From: Gamarada debralockiae
Taxonomy: Eukaryota > Ascomycota > Leotiomycetes > Helotiales > Hyphodiscaceae
NCBI GenBank assembly: GCA_002803225.1
Contig: NXFV01001000.1
Span: 1 to 64,000, forward strand
Direction of reading: 5' to 3'
DNA length: 64,000 nucleotides
The notes beneath the pieces are model-generated. The model was not told the DNA's origin, did not search any database, and saw only the letters and a list, made by a program, of their open reading frames with translations. Shown here in pieces: positions 33,965 through 45,477 of this stretch. The position numbers were made by a program, and so were the translations under genes. The stretch's first letter is position 1. Every line of letters starts with the position of its first letter.

Positions 33965-36624
33965 ATGACTGCAAGTATCAACGTCGAAGATGTTCTCAAG
34001 AAACTCACAAACGTCGAGAAGGTCTCCCTCCTCTCAGGTCAGTTCTCCTTTCTCTCCTCTGAATCTACCACTGACGACAAGTAGGAGCGGATTGGTGGCA
34101 CACCGTCTCCCTACCCAAACATGGCGTCCCTGCAATCCGAGTATCAGATGGCCCAAACGGCGTCAGAGGAACGAAATTCTTCAACGGCATAACTGCAGCA
34201 TGCTTTCCCTGCGGCACTGCCCTAGGCGCAACATGGGACACCGCACTTCTCCGTCAAGCCGGTGTCAAAATGGGCGAAGAAAGTAAAGCCAAAGGTGCGC
34301 ACGTGATTCTGGGCCCAACTATCAACATGCAGCGCTCTCCCCTAGGCGGACGAGGTTTCGAGTCCCTGAGCGAGGATCCGGTGCTAGCGGGCCTCGGAGC
34401 CGCGGCCCTAGTGAACGGTATTCAGGACACTGGTGTAGTTGCCACAACGAAGCATTTCGTGTGTAATGATCAGGAACATGAGAGGAACGGGACGGATGCA
34501 ATTATTACTGAGAGGGCACTGAGGGAGATTTATGCTCTGGCCTTCCAACTGGTGGTCAGAGATTCAAATCCTGGATGCTTCATGACGGCGTATAACAAGA
34601 TTAATGGGCTGCACGTTAGTGAGAACCCGAAGATCTTAAGGGATATGTTGAGAGGAGAGTGGGGGTGGGATGGGTGTGTTATGAGTGATTGGTGAGTTTA
34701 TTCATTCCAAGGCTGAAAGCGGGGCTGATGAACATAGGTGGGGAACATACTCAACATCAGAAGCGGCAAATGCTGGTCTTGATCTGGAGATGCCAGGTTC
34801 TACCAAATGGAGAGGTGAAATGCTTGTCCAAGCTGTTGGTATCGGGAAAGTACATGAACATGTTCTCAATGAGAGAGCTCGGAACGTCCTGAAGCTCGTG
34901 AATCGCTGCTCGGCAGCAAAGATCCCAGAACATGCAGAAGAGAAAACCGCAAACACAAAAGAAACCGCTGCACTCTTGAGGAAGATTGGAGCAGATTCCA
35001 TTGTCTTGATGAAGAACGAAGGCAATGTTCTACCTCTGAAGAAGGGCAAGAACACACTGATCCTCGGCCCCAACGCCAAAATCGCCACCTACCACGGCGG
35101 TGGGTCCGCATCCCTCGCAGCTTACTATGCCGTAACACCATTTGATGGAATCAGCGCTCAACTTACCACCCCGCCATCGTACACCGTTGGCTGCTACGCC
35201 CACAAAGAACTCCCACTCCTGGGGGTGATACTCAAAACTGAAGCCGGAGCACCTGGTGTTAGATTCCGCGCCTACAACGAGCCACCATCCGTCAAAGACC
35301 GCGAGCTCGCCGACGACATAACTCTCACCAAAACCGAATTCCTGATGATGGATTACCAGTGTCCCAAGCTTAAATCCCTGCTCTGGTACGCCGACATAGA
35401 AGGTTCCTTCACAGCGGAAGAAGATTGCAAGTTCGAGATGGGACTCGGTGTTTACGGAACCGCCAAGTTGTTTGTCAATGGACAGTTGCTGATCGATAAT
35501 GAGACAACGCAGAGGAAGGGAGAGATGTTCTTCAACTGTGGGACGGTTGAGGAGAAGGGGACCTTGACAGTGAAGAAGGGGGAGACGTATCACGTGAAAG
35601 TCGAGTTTGCCAGTGCACCCGCTTGCAAGCTGAATCAGGGGAATAACGTCTTGTTTGGTGGTGGGGCGGTGAGGATTAGCGGTGCGAAGGTGATTGATGC
35701 TGATGAGGAGGTTAAGCATGCTGCTGCTTTGGCGAAGGAGGCTGATCAAGTTATCATTTGTGCTGGTTTGAACGTGTGTCTTCCTAACCTTCGTTTCCTT
35801 CAAAATTCACTTTTACATTTCACTGACAGACAAATCAGGCCGACTGGGAAACTGAAGGCTCTGACCGCGCCGACATGAACCTCCCAGGTCACATGGATGC
35901 TCTGATCAGCGCAGTATCAGCCGCCAACCCCTCCACTGTCGTAGTAATGCAATCCGGGACCCCCGTAACCATGCCCTGGCTCTCCTCCGTCAACGCCCTC
36001 GTTCAAGCCTGGTACGGCGGCAACGAAACCGGAAACGCGATCGCCGACATTCTTTTCGGAAACATCAACCCTTCCGCCAAACTCCCACTCTCCTTCCCCA
36101 AGAAACTCCAAGACAATCCTGCATTCCTCAATTACCGGACCGAGAGAGGCCGCACGCTGTATGGTGAGGATGTTTATGTCGGGTATAGATGGTACGAGAT
36201 GTTGGATATGGACGTCGCATTTCCTTTCGGTCATGGTTTGAGTTATACGAGCTTCGAGATGTCGGATCTGAAAGTCGTGAAGAAGGATAAACTTTTGGAC
36301 GTGAGTGTGAAAGTCACAAACACGGGTGACAGAGAAGGCGCGCAAGTCGTGCAGGTGTATGTGAGCCAGAAGAAACCGAGTATCAAACGGCCTAAGAAGG
36401 AGCTGAAGGGCTTTGCGAAGGTCGCGTTGAAGAAGGGTGAGAGTAAGGTTGTTCAGGTAGGTATTGAGGTGAAGTATGCGGCGAGCTTTTGGGATGAGGT
36501 GAGGAACGCGTGGATTGTGGAGAAAGATTCATATGAAGTGATTGTGGGCGATAGTAGTGCCGGGAAGGATGCGCTGAAGGGGAATTTTGCGGTTGAGGAG
36601 ACGTATTGGTGGAACGGGCTGTAG
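33965..36624 (+). CDS. GH3 beta-glucosidase with PA14 domain, no signal peptide
   Basis: It hydrolyses terminal beta-D-glucosyl residues of cello-oligosaccharides or glucosides. Exons are 33965-34037, 34085-34691, 34738-35773 and 35839-36624, totalling 2502 nt or 833 residues, usual for this GH3 subgroup. The N-terminal GH3 barrel has GADWWHT (restored by the first splice), SDGPNGVRG, the substrate-binding segment [12 protein letters not shown], and the catalytic nucleophile Asp in CVMSDW near residue 226, where the second splice falls. The second GH3 domain is split by a PA14-type insertion (about residues 385-540). The C-terminal fibronectin-III-like domain includes [13 protein letters not shown]. 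The start [16 protein letters not shown] has no signal peptide, so an intracellular enzyme is likely, as in BGL1-like fungal beta-glucosidases taking up cellobiose. It is flanked by unrelated genes. Confidence 0.93.
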
Positions 36625-36962
36625 TGTGTCTCGTAATTTGGAAGATGCAATGTCTCATTCTCCGCCAAGGGCTTGTCTTCACTCGTAGGACAGCTGCCAG
36701 TGCGAGCTTATTAATCTCCAAGAACCAGTTAAAGCTTTGCAGTGTCTTTCTTCGCAATTATTCGACTCCTTGCTCTGAGCCTCGTTGCGTCTCCGCCAGG
36801 GAGAAAGAGCTCATTTGGCCAAGCACTGTTGGTATGGCATCTCTAGGGACGTGGGAAGTGGAAGCCGAAAGTCTAAAGCTCTATGTCTCTGGATTATTGG
36901 AAGGGCCTAATTTCGACGATTCGAGAGAGAGAAGGTGTTTTCTTCTCCGTTCTTCATAATCG
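36625..36962. other. Convergent intergenic region
   Basis: A short gap between the 3' ends of the beta-glucosidase gene (plus) and the ankyrin gene (minus). I see no gene. Confidence 0.45.
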
Positions 36963-39900
36963 CTAGCGCTGAAAATAATTCTTAATTGTTGCCTCATCCA
37001 TGCCATCCAAGTCAGAGTCGTCCCAGAGCAGATCATGTGCTATCCATCCCTCTACGTCATCAAGGAGATATCCCATCTTCCGCACGCGTCGAATAAGTCG
37101 TAAGCCAGAAAGGAGATCACAGTTCCAATGATCAATATCATAACTTTGTAGCAGTGCCAACCTCGCACGCCCATCAACTTTACACCCTGCTAGTACCAGA
37201 GCTCTTGCAAAGGTGTAATTCCCGCTCCGAATGGCATCTTCGAGTGGCGAAGGTGAATCACCAGAGACGTTGAGGTCTGGTGTAGACTTGCACACGGTTA
37301 ATAAAAGCGAGAAAAGATCCTCGGCAGTATCGTCTGCATATCGCAAAAGGTCGTGGAGCAGCGTTCTCCCATCAGGCCCTAGTTCCAGGCTCGAACGGAC
37401 GGATAATGGGGAGCTCTTCGCAAGAATGTATTTGAACCATTCGGAATCGCATTTAATAGCGTATCGCAGCGCTGATTGACTGCTGCAGTCTAGTTCGTTC
37501 ACCTCAGCAACACCAGATTCGATCATATGTCTTGCAACTGGGACATTCCCGTTCTCCATGGCAAGAGAGCAAAGTTTGTTGCCGGAATTTTCTTTGAATC
37601 TCTCCAGTCTCTCGGCCTCACTAGAGGCGTTGACGTTCCGGTCAATGGCATTCTCTAGGAGAAGTCCCATTATGCGCATATAGCTCTCCTCCGGATTCTC
37701 AAGATTAGTGAAATAACTATACCATCCGCTTTTCCATAACGAAACCTGTTCTTTAAGCACATCCATCACTGGGTAGTAAGTTATGAGCAATCTGACAGCG
37801 TCAAACTTGAGCATCGCTACTGCACAGTCTAAAGGTGTACGAATGCAGTTATTGAGAGGTAGGTCCTTCATGAAAACGTCCGCTCCAGCATCGATCAACA
37901 CCTGTAAAACTGGTGCAGGACAGTATACTGCAGCGTAATGAAGAAGAGAGAGTGAGGGTTCGGAATGAGGATGTAAATTCATCGATTCAATCGATTCGTA
38001 AATCAATTCGTATAGGCGTGATGCCCTGTGTCTCCATCTCCAGGCGTCTCGACAAGTGTTGACGGGGATACGTTCAAAGTCCAAATGCTGGATGAGCATC
38101 ACATTTCCTGAGATAACTGCAAGCTCAGCCATGGTGACGAAGACGAGATCGAGATCATCTGCATTGTAGTCAGATCTTTTGACTGGGTTTGAACGCTTCA
38201 TATCTATGGCCGCCAGTTAGCCAGGTCTGTCTTCCAAGTGCAAATGTAGCATTTGTAGCGAGGGACAAGGTGTAAATCAGAGATGACAGCAAGTGTAAGG
38301 TAAGGAAACAAACAGTCATTGAGGGAAAAAGGAAGTCATTTGCAGAAAGATTAAATATGCTCACCCAGCCCCAGCGAAAACGACACACTTTGAAAAGAAC
38401 CAAAAGGTAGCCCTAGTGTGATAGGTACAGCAAGAATACCATAAGCCCAATCAAAAAGACTCTGTTGCTTCGAAACGTCTTTATCCAGTGCCATCGAGGG
38501 GCAATTGCTCGGAGGTTCATACTCAAACAGAATCGGCAGATTATTTGCAGCAAAAAGGTCGTTGTTTTGAAAGAACTCTTGAGCAACTATCTTGGCGATG
38601 TGCAAAATCGAGGACTCATGATCGTCATGAAAATCAAGACAACGACGCCTGTGAAGTAAATCTACCGATCTCTTCACATTTTGAACATCTCTGTAGGCTA
38701 TTGTGAACAGCAAAATTATAGCATGGAGAAGGGCATGATCTCTGCAAATACCTTGAATGTTCTGACAGAAGATTACGCCGCGTAGCACGCAAGACAAGTC
38801 TGCAAGTTCACGAATTGACGAAAAAGAGAATTCCGTATGTGCGAGGCGAATGGTTCGCAATCCGTCGCCCAGCGGTTTTCGACAGTCAGGGGAGTAGGAT
38901 TTGTCGAAGCTTGAAAGAGACCAATCTTCCTCGGCTGGCTCGATCTGCGTCAAGAGGTTGAATACCTCCGCCGGTAGATCCGGTGCACACAAGAGATCGA
39001 AGTCGATGCGGAGACTCGTAAGCTCAGATCCCCGTTGATTCTGAGCGACGATTCTTGCCTTCTCAAGCTTCTTGGAAACCAACACGAGGATCATACAATC
39101 CTCAGGTTTCATATCAGGATCGTATGCGAAAGTGCCGAAACCTTGCCAAAGAGTCTCCTCGTCGACATTTTGCCACAGGTTTACCCTTTGACCATGGCAG
39201 TCTGGAGTAAGCTGGATAGTTGTCACAGTCTCCGTCCAGATGCGGAGTTCTGCATTTTGCAGAGCTTTTAACTCTGGCTTCTGGAGGCCTTTGGCTTCGA
39301 TGGTTTCTAATTCATCCCTCAACATGTTGGCGAGGAGTTGGAACTGCAGGTATTCCTTGGTAGGATCCCAGAGTCGAATCGAGGGATGACGAGGCAGTAT
39401 ATCAAGAAGTATCGAAGAAGCCTTAAGTAAATTTACATACGGCTGTACTGGAATGACCAGTTCCTCAGGCGTTTCTGGAACAAGGCGGCCTTGAGAAGAC
39501 ATGAGCCACCATTGACCGGCTCGAAGCCATTCGTCAAATCCGTAAGAAAACCATCTTCGGCCTCCTTTCTCTGCTTCAGACAAGAATTTTTCTGTCAGCG
39601 GTGAGTTGTATGTCAATGTTGAGTCATCAGCGGGCTGATGAGTAAGCTGTGCCATCATCTTCGTGAGGTTTGTGATATCAGCGCTCATCTTCCGATCCAT
39701 GGTTTCAATTCTTTGCAGCGAAGAACTATTAAAAATTTCAGCACTCATGCTTTGATTTGCCGGGAAAAAGGGAGGTTGTACTTTCCGGCAGACATCAACA
39801 GCAGATTCAAAGTTCCGTTCTGATATTGGAGCCTAGCACGAAGTGCATCGACTTTCGGCAACTCCATCGCAAACTTCGTCTTACTCAATGCAGACTTGAC

Positions 39901-40083
39901 TTTCTCAAATGCTCCGGCCTTCCTTTGACAGAGACCAAAGGTTTGGGAGAACTTCTCCAGCTCCAGCAGCGTTTTCTTTGTTTCAGCTAGAACGCCATTC
40001 ACGGTATTGACTCTCTGTTCTCCACTTCGAGCGAGAGTTGAGTTCTCATCCTTGATTTCAGCTATCAAGAGATTCATGGACAT
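36963..40083 (-). CDS. Ankyrin-repeat protein with fungal N-terminal domain
   Basis: There are three exons, 40083-39783, 39726-38365 and 38203-36963, totalling 2904 nt or 967 residues. The junctions are supported by frame. Splicing 39782-39727 joins LLLMSAG to SSLQRIETMDRKMSADITN and removes a TGA/ATG overlap between the two open frames. Splicing 38364-38204 (strong branch point GCTAACTG before CATAG) gives GLDMKRSNPV. The N-terminus is helical and resembles the C-terminal part of the fungal N-terminal domain seen in many STAND/ankyrin proteins (FEKVKSALSKTKFAMELPKV). The middle has WFSYGFDEWLRAGQWWLMSS, a block I associate with large fungal ankyrin proteins. The C-terminal third has divergent ankyrin repeats (SLLHYAAVYCPAPVLQVLID; SALRYAIKCDSEWFKYILA). 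No NACHT domain is seen. The usual MD/MAE-type hydrophobic start is missing, so a short upstream exon may have been missed. Function unknown. Confidence 0.8.
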
Positions 40084-40994
40084 GTTCAGAGTCGCGACTT
40101 CGCCCTGCAGCGAGAGAAGCTCTTACGAAGCATGACGTGCGACAAGGTAAACTGTGAAAATCTCGGAGTCAGTATTGCTGAAAGGAATGAGAAAGGCCCG
40201 GAGAGAGCTTCCATGAGTTCCGGGATATGTCTCTGCTCTAAAAACACTCTTTTTAGAGTAGAAGTCCGGAGTCGAACTCATGAACTCGGACGAAACAGGG
40301 AATGGTGAAATGGATGGCCGATTGCTCTGCCAATTACATACTCTCTTTGTACAGGCGCTCTGCTAGTTCACCGATTGCGATAAAATCGCCGACACTAAAA
40401 CCAAAGCTCATTTTGGTATTGCATTAAAAATGAAGCAAAGACGAACAATATTAATGGCAAGGCTGGAGGGGATTCAGCCCGACGAGATTCCATATCGCCT
40501 TACTCATCTGCACTGATGGTTGCTGAGGTCTTCCGAAGCCACCCCTGAATGACAGCAGCGGAGGGGATGCGACGAGACATCAGGGGCAAAAGGCCCGCAG
40601 TGCGGCCAATACATTAAGGTAGATTGATTACTTATGTCGGCTTCTGGACGTAGTGGCGATGATGGTTGTCAACAAAACGCGCGCCTCACGGATGTGGAGA
40701 TCAATTGAATTGTAACTTATTCTACGTAATCGACCGATTACGACATGGTTCTTGGAACTGTCAAATATGGACTTGCTATTGTTTGTACTAACTTGTACGG
40801 TAAGTCTAAGTCGAGTGCTCTACCCTTCGTATCGCTCATCCTCTTTGTTGCCTTTTTCCTTTTGTGACACGGCCAGAGCCAGGATTGTTCTGCATCGGGG
40901 GACTTTCCAGGGTAAAAGTGAATTGAGTTTTTATTTTGGTGAGGAAGAAACCGACCTACTTGGTCATTACGGAACAACAAATCAGAGGGTTTCA

Positions 40995-41275
40995 TTCCGA
41001 TATCACAAGAATTCCGGTAAAGCAAGAGCCAAGTACCCGACTTTTCAGGCCAAAATCCCAGATTTGCCAAGGAACTTTATGATCTGGCCTGAAAATAGGG
41101 CAAAATACCTGTATCTGAAGGCTTCCTACCGATTTTACGTACCTCATCATATCGGAATACACATGATTTAATTCCGGAATAGCTTACAACAAGATTTTCC
41201 GATATAGCCACCTAAAATTTAACGAATCCGGAGTCTCTCGCCGATATAATAAGAATTCCGATATGAAGCAGTCCG
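40995..41275. repeat. Scattered direct and inverted ATTCCGATAT motif copies
   Basis: Copies of ATTCCGATAT or its complement ATATCGGAAT occur near 41003, 41150, 41200 (TTTCCGATAT) and 41262. Two larger direct matches share CCGATATNANAAGAATTCCGR (near 41006-41026 and 41245-41268). Copies lie in both orientations. This is more than chance for a 280-bp stretch and suggests a decayed element or protein-binding array, but I cannot define ends. Confidence 0.35.
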
Positions 41276-41927
41276 TAGTGACCAAGTTTGACTGTATTGA
41301 TGAAGCCTCGCTAACTAGCCTGGCGAAGCCTGCGCCGGAAGTTAGTGGGCAGGTTGGTCAAACAATTAGTCGCACCATGCCTGCAAGGGCGTCACCGGTT
41401 GCAAAAAGCCGTCATTTTGGCTTGTCCATTATCTTAATTGACTACGAAGCTCCCGTTCAAAAGTCCTGCCACGCTAAAAACCGTCACAATGCCAAGACCC
41501 TCTGACCTAGCAACGGCGGTAGTGGCTAGGTGCCTAAAGCAAAGTCGCTGACAGCGACATTTACAGGCTTTCTACATTATAGCTTGGACACTAAACAGCC
41601 AGTAACCCTTCCAATCTTACAGTGGCTGCTGTTGCTGTGCGAGGCTTGTGGCGCATCTGTGGCGTTTTTAGCGTGGCAGGACGAGACCTTCGTACACCTC
41701 ATCACTATCGTTCAGTCAATGTGCATGAAGTCACACATCCCGGCTGAGAAAGAGCCCGTCGTATGCACCGTCGGTAAAGATGGTGATTACCCTTCGTACT
41801 CTAACCAGGAAATTTTCGACTCGTCGCTGACTACTCAATCGAGGAGCTCTTCAACGGAAAGGGCACGGAAGGAGACCTTGGTCCAGCAGTCAAGTAACAC
41901 TCTCCCGCCCCACAGATGTATCGACGC

Positions 41928-41996
41928 TGATTGGTGTCTAATAGCATCGTTGATTGGTGTCTAATAGCATCGTTGATTGGTGTCTAATAGCATCGT
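41928..41996 (+). repeat. 23-bp tandem repeat, three perfect copies
   Basis: Three identical head-to-tail copies of a 23-bp unit starting TGATTGGTGTC and ending AGCATCGT occupy 41928-41950, 41951-41973 and 41974-41996. The unit contains an ATTGG (inverted CCAAT) core in each copy. Perfect identity suggests recent expansion, and copy number may vary between isolates. Confidence 0.9.
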
Positions 41997-42049
41997 TGCT
42001 GTTCACGGCCTGAACCCCACAAACAAAAGCAGACACGCTTTTGAGACAT

Positions 42050-44745
42050 GAGAAGATCAAAAGAGCCAACATCTGTGGCTGAGGGACGCGCTTCCCCAAT
42101 CCCAGCCAAATGCACAATCCTTCTCTATTCCTATGATTCGAGTCCAGTATTTGGAATAAGTAGAGCGTTTCCTACACCAAGCAAATGCCTTGCTAGAAAT
42201 TTTGCGTCTGAGTAGAAAAAGGTTTGTTGTTCTTTTGCATCTCTTCGACTAACCCCGTACTGCAAATCTTGGACTCACACGTTATAGAACCCAAAACGGC
42301 CATTGATCATGATCGGTCACAGTCTTGGTGGTATACTTATCAAGCAGGCGAGTTTGAGTTTCTGATTTGGGCTCGGTGATGTTTCTGACATTCTCCAGGC
42401 CCTCGTGAATGCACAAAATAACCCGAAGTACAAAACCATAAAAGAAGCTACGTGAGTGCTGTCTGCTTATACAAGAGAACTTGAAACTGAAGAAGTTAGA
42501 TACGGAATAGTTTCTTCGGAACGCCTCATGCAGGTCAAACCGATGAATTGAAGGTTAAATTCGGGAGAGCTTGCGTCTCTATCGCTCAGTCAATGCCATG
42601 GAGCCCATCGAATGATTTTATGAAAGTGCTGAAGAAAGGGCCCTCTTTTCTGATGTCCTAAGTGAAAGTTAGAGACATCAGCTAGAGCAATATCACTTCA
42701 TCTCTTTCTATGAGGGCATAGGAAATGTATAATATTTCTTTTCCGTTACACCCTTTCGAATTATTTGACTGACACTCCTCTTAGCTTGTCCCTCGTGAGT
42801 CAGCTGTGCTTGGGCTTGATGGAGACAGTGAGAATCAAGTCTGGCTGAATGCAAACTACAATAACATGTGTCGATTCAACCTAGAAGTCGAGGTGGACGT
42901 GGATACTTACGCTCTTGTCAAAGGAAACATTGAGGACTTGTGTGACATGTGTCTTAGTCAGGGTGCGTCGTGTCCCTAAAGCAAGGGCATTTCCCCATCA
43001 TGTATACGAATGAGCGAATCGGTGCTCCTTTAATGCAAAATACTCTTCTGACTGAAATCTTTAGTGTTTGCAATATATGCTGTCGAGCTCGAAGGTAAGC
43101 ATGGGGGCTCCAAGATAAAATCATATTTCTAACAAAAACCCTAGGGCCTCTCCCACCTCAAAACTACAAGTTCGAACCTACGTCGGTGGAAAATCAAAGA
43201 CCGCACAGAGACAGCTTTCAATGGATCTGGGGAGATGATATGAATGGACCAGGCTTTTTGGACTGGTTGGAATCCGATCTCCCTATCTACTGGATAACTG
43301 GACTCCTAGGATCTGGAAAATCGACTCTGGTGAAATACTTATACGAAGCATCTCGGGCAAAACTCTGCTTGCCTCCTGGCACTCGTGCGCCTATTTTGAT
43401 GGGCTATTTCTTCCACGAGCTTGGTCAAATGCAGGAGAGAACTTTCATGAGCTTTTTGGCGAGTTTCTTATCTCAACTTCTGAAGGACTTTGAAAGTCTG
43501 GCGATCCAAGTGCTTCCAATACTTCGCCAACCGATCACCAACCGGTCCCAATCTGAGGTATCTTTACGACTGTGACAAGCAAACTATGCGAGAGGCACTT
43601 ACCTTGATCGCACAACAAGCAGTAGTCACTGGCAGTGTTCTGTTGTTCTTGGATGGTCTAGATGAATGCTCTGGAGACAATCGCGACCAAGCCGATTTTC
43701 TAATCGAATTGGTGCACTCATCGAAGGAATGTGGACTCTCTTTCAGATTAGGTCTTGCTAGTCGCTCACTTCCAGAGATTAAACCGTGCCTTTCGTTCTG
43801 TCCGCGATGTCGTATCCACGAATGGACCGCAGCTGATATCTCGGAATACGTCATAGCAAAATTCATAGAGACCTGGAATCGCTTAGGACATTACGACTAA
43901 GGAGAAGATGGAATCGTCAAGGAAATTGTTGACAAAGCTAATGGTGTCTCCCTATGGGTTGAGCTCGTTGTCAAAAATCTTGTTATTGGACTCGAATGAG
44001 ATACCAATAACTAACTCAAGGAGCGCCTAGAATCACTTCCCTCAGGCTTGTAAAAGCTGTACGCGCGTATATTCCAGCAAATCCCGCCAAAATACATCCA
44101 TGATACTATTCATTACATTAGAATTCTGACATCCTGTACTCAAACTCCCATCGCCTTTCTCGAATTTGCCTTAGCCACGACGGACGAAGACCAACGTTTC
44201 AACCAATTCATACAGTTCTCCGAAGAAGCTCATCAAAGAATTCAGGCATATGGTGATCAGGGTTGAGCTGAGGGTGAAGAGTCGTTGCCGAGGTTTGATT
44301 TACGACCGGGAGATACACGAAGAGCGTTTAGATGAAGATGAGGACGAGAACGATGCGAATCGGGAATGGATTCGTGAGTCCATTGCGTGGAGTCCCCGGA
44401 CGACAGGAACAAGATCAATAACAGGAAATTCATCAAATTCCTTGGTTGAAACAATCAACAGGGCCGTTGAGTTCCTGCATCTGACCGCCAAACAATATCT
44501 CACGAGACAAGAAGTCATGGAGTCTATAACCGCGACGGCAAATTGCAATATAATTCAACCAGCTTCTGTCAGTTTTCAGGCCGCAGCTTTCAATCTCTTG
44601 AAAATGATTCCTTCAGATCAGTTGTTCTCGACGCCAAAGCCAGCGACGAAAGATCGACCCCATTTCTGGCATACATGAGAAATCGATTTCCAGAGGATGC
44701 GCGTGCGAGTCTTGATCGTCTTAATTGTCGTCTTGTATGTTAAGA
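42050..44745 (+). pseudogene. Broken serine-esterase/NACHT (STAND) gene
   Basis: The remains follow the order of fungal proteins with an alpha/beta-hydrolase (DUF676-like) effector domain fused to a NACHT NTPase. The pieces are LWLRDALPQSQPN near 42075-42115, LLYSYDSSPVFG near 42122-42155, the nucleophile-elbow motif MIGHSLGGILIKQA near 42308-42350, GIVFFGTPHAGQTDELK near 42506-42553, RHQLEQYHFISFYEGIGN at 42674-42726, then after an intron LVPRESAVLGLDGDSENQ. The NACHT part has Walker A ITGLLGSGKST near 43296-43326 and Walker B LLFLDGLDEC near 43640-43670. Stops interrupt it: TAG near 42210 in the hydrolase part, TAA at 43898-43900, and then TGA, TAA and TAA between 43998 and 44052. A frame change follows Walker A before 43575. 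The C-terminal sensor region is absent or decayed. I read it as a pseudogene; a few interruptions could be unrecognised introns, but the clustered stops could not. Confidence 0.75.
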
Positions 44746-45066
44746 GTATAGTATGAGGGTTAGCATTAACTAAAGAGACAAAAAGAAACCCCCTTTAGCT
44801 GATGTAGTGAGGGAAATGTTACAAATGTGCGTCATAGTTCTAGTTTAGGTTCTTAAAAAGTTCCTCGGAGAACGAAGCAAAATCAGTAAGAGACTTTCAA
44901 TGAGCAAGCGCTCGCTGCTGTGAACTTCGATATTTTCACAAGTTCACGCTCTTAGTTTGTGAAGCAAATTGGACACAGAATGTACTTAGAATGTGATCAC
45001 CATTTATTAGTGGACAGGGATTCTATGTACAAATCTTCCAATTCAATCCGTCCAACTGATCCCCTC
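44746..45066. other. Intergenic region
   Basis: A short AT-rich gap between the esterase-NACHT relic and the small secreted protein gene. No feature is seen. Confidence 0.4.
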
Positions 45067-45477
45067 TCAGCATCGGTAGTTCCTATTGAAGGCAGTCCAT
45101 TTGGTCGTCCTCTGAACCGTTTTAATTGTTCTAAAAGTAGAGATGTCAACTGAAAGATCTTCTGAACCTTTAATGTCTTGCAACCTATAGGACAAAGTGC
45201 TAGGAAGAGAACATACGCATTGGCAGGAAGCCTGCTGATCAAAGTAGTCGTTTTCGAAGGTAGTAGAAGTGCAGGTGGATGTACAAGTTCCAGGAGCGTT
45301 GACACCATTGGTGCATATACAAGTACCGTCGGCGCTAGCCTTGCCAGTCGCACGAGCGTCAGGGCTACCGTTCGCAAAGGCAGCAAAAGCATCGTCCGAA
45401 TTTGCACTTCCTTTAGCGGGTTGTGGAACAGCGAATGCAGTAGCGAAGAGAGTGATGAGGACGATTGAGATCTTCAT
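45067..45477 (-). CDS. Small secreted cysteine-rich protein (candidate effector)
   Basis: The 136-residue frame starts with a clear signal peptide, MKISIVLITLFATAFA, followed by a short Ala/Ser/Asp-rich spacer. A compact Cys-rich core follows: GTCICTNG, GTCTSTCTST, then ASCQC. This gives at least six Cys in about 35 residues, suited to disulphide pairing. A GTATGT donor lies directly after CQC (minus strand, at 45216). If an intron is removed there the C-terminus would differ, for example ending within a few residues. The tail as read without splicing has an unusual composition, so the true 3' end may lie near 45180. Such proteins in ascomycetes include effectors, hydrophobin-like and antimicrobial proteins; no specific family is recognised. 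Confidence 0.65.
   Translation of the reverse strand: MKISIVLITLFATAFAVPQPAKGSANSDDAFAAFANGSPDARATGKASADGTCICTNGVNAPGTCTSTCTSTTFENDYFDQQASCQCVCSLPSTLSYRLQDIKGSEDLSVDISTFRTIKTVQRTTKWTAFNRNYRC

Larger units (their letters stand above)
40084..42049. other. Gene-poor, repeat-bearing region
   Basis: About 2 kb without a credible gene between the ankyrin gene and the esterase-NACHT relic. It holds scattered ATATCGGAAT/ATTCCGATAT motifs (40995-41275), a 23-bp triplicated repeat (41928-41996) and a tRNA-like patch at about 40260-40360 that does not fold as a tRNA. It could contain decayed transposable-element sequence. ORFs such as 40752-41171 show no family resemblance. Confidence 0.4.

Noticed and set aside
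40255..40365. tRNA-like patch on the minus strand (AATTGGCAGAGC box-A-like and GAGTTCGACTCC box-B-like)
   Set aside because: The T-stem does not pair around the TTCGA loop, no acceptor stem closes, and spacing is long; at most a tRNA-derived relic.
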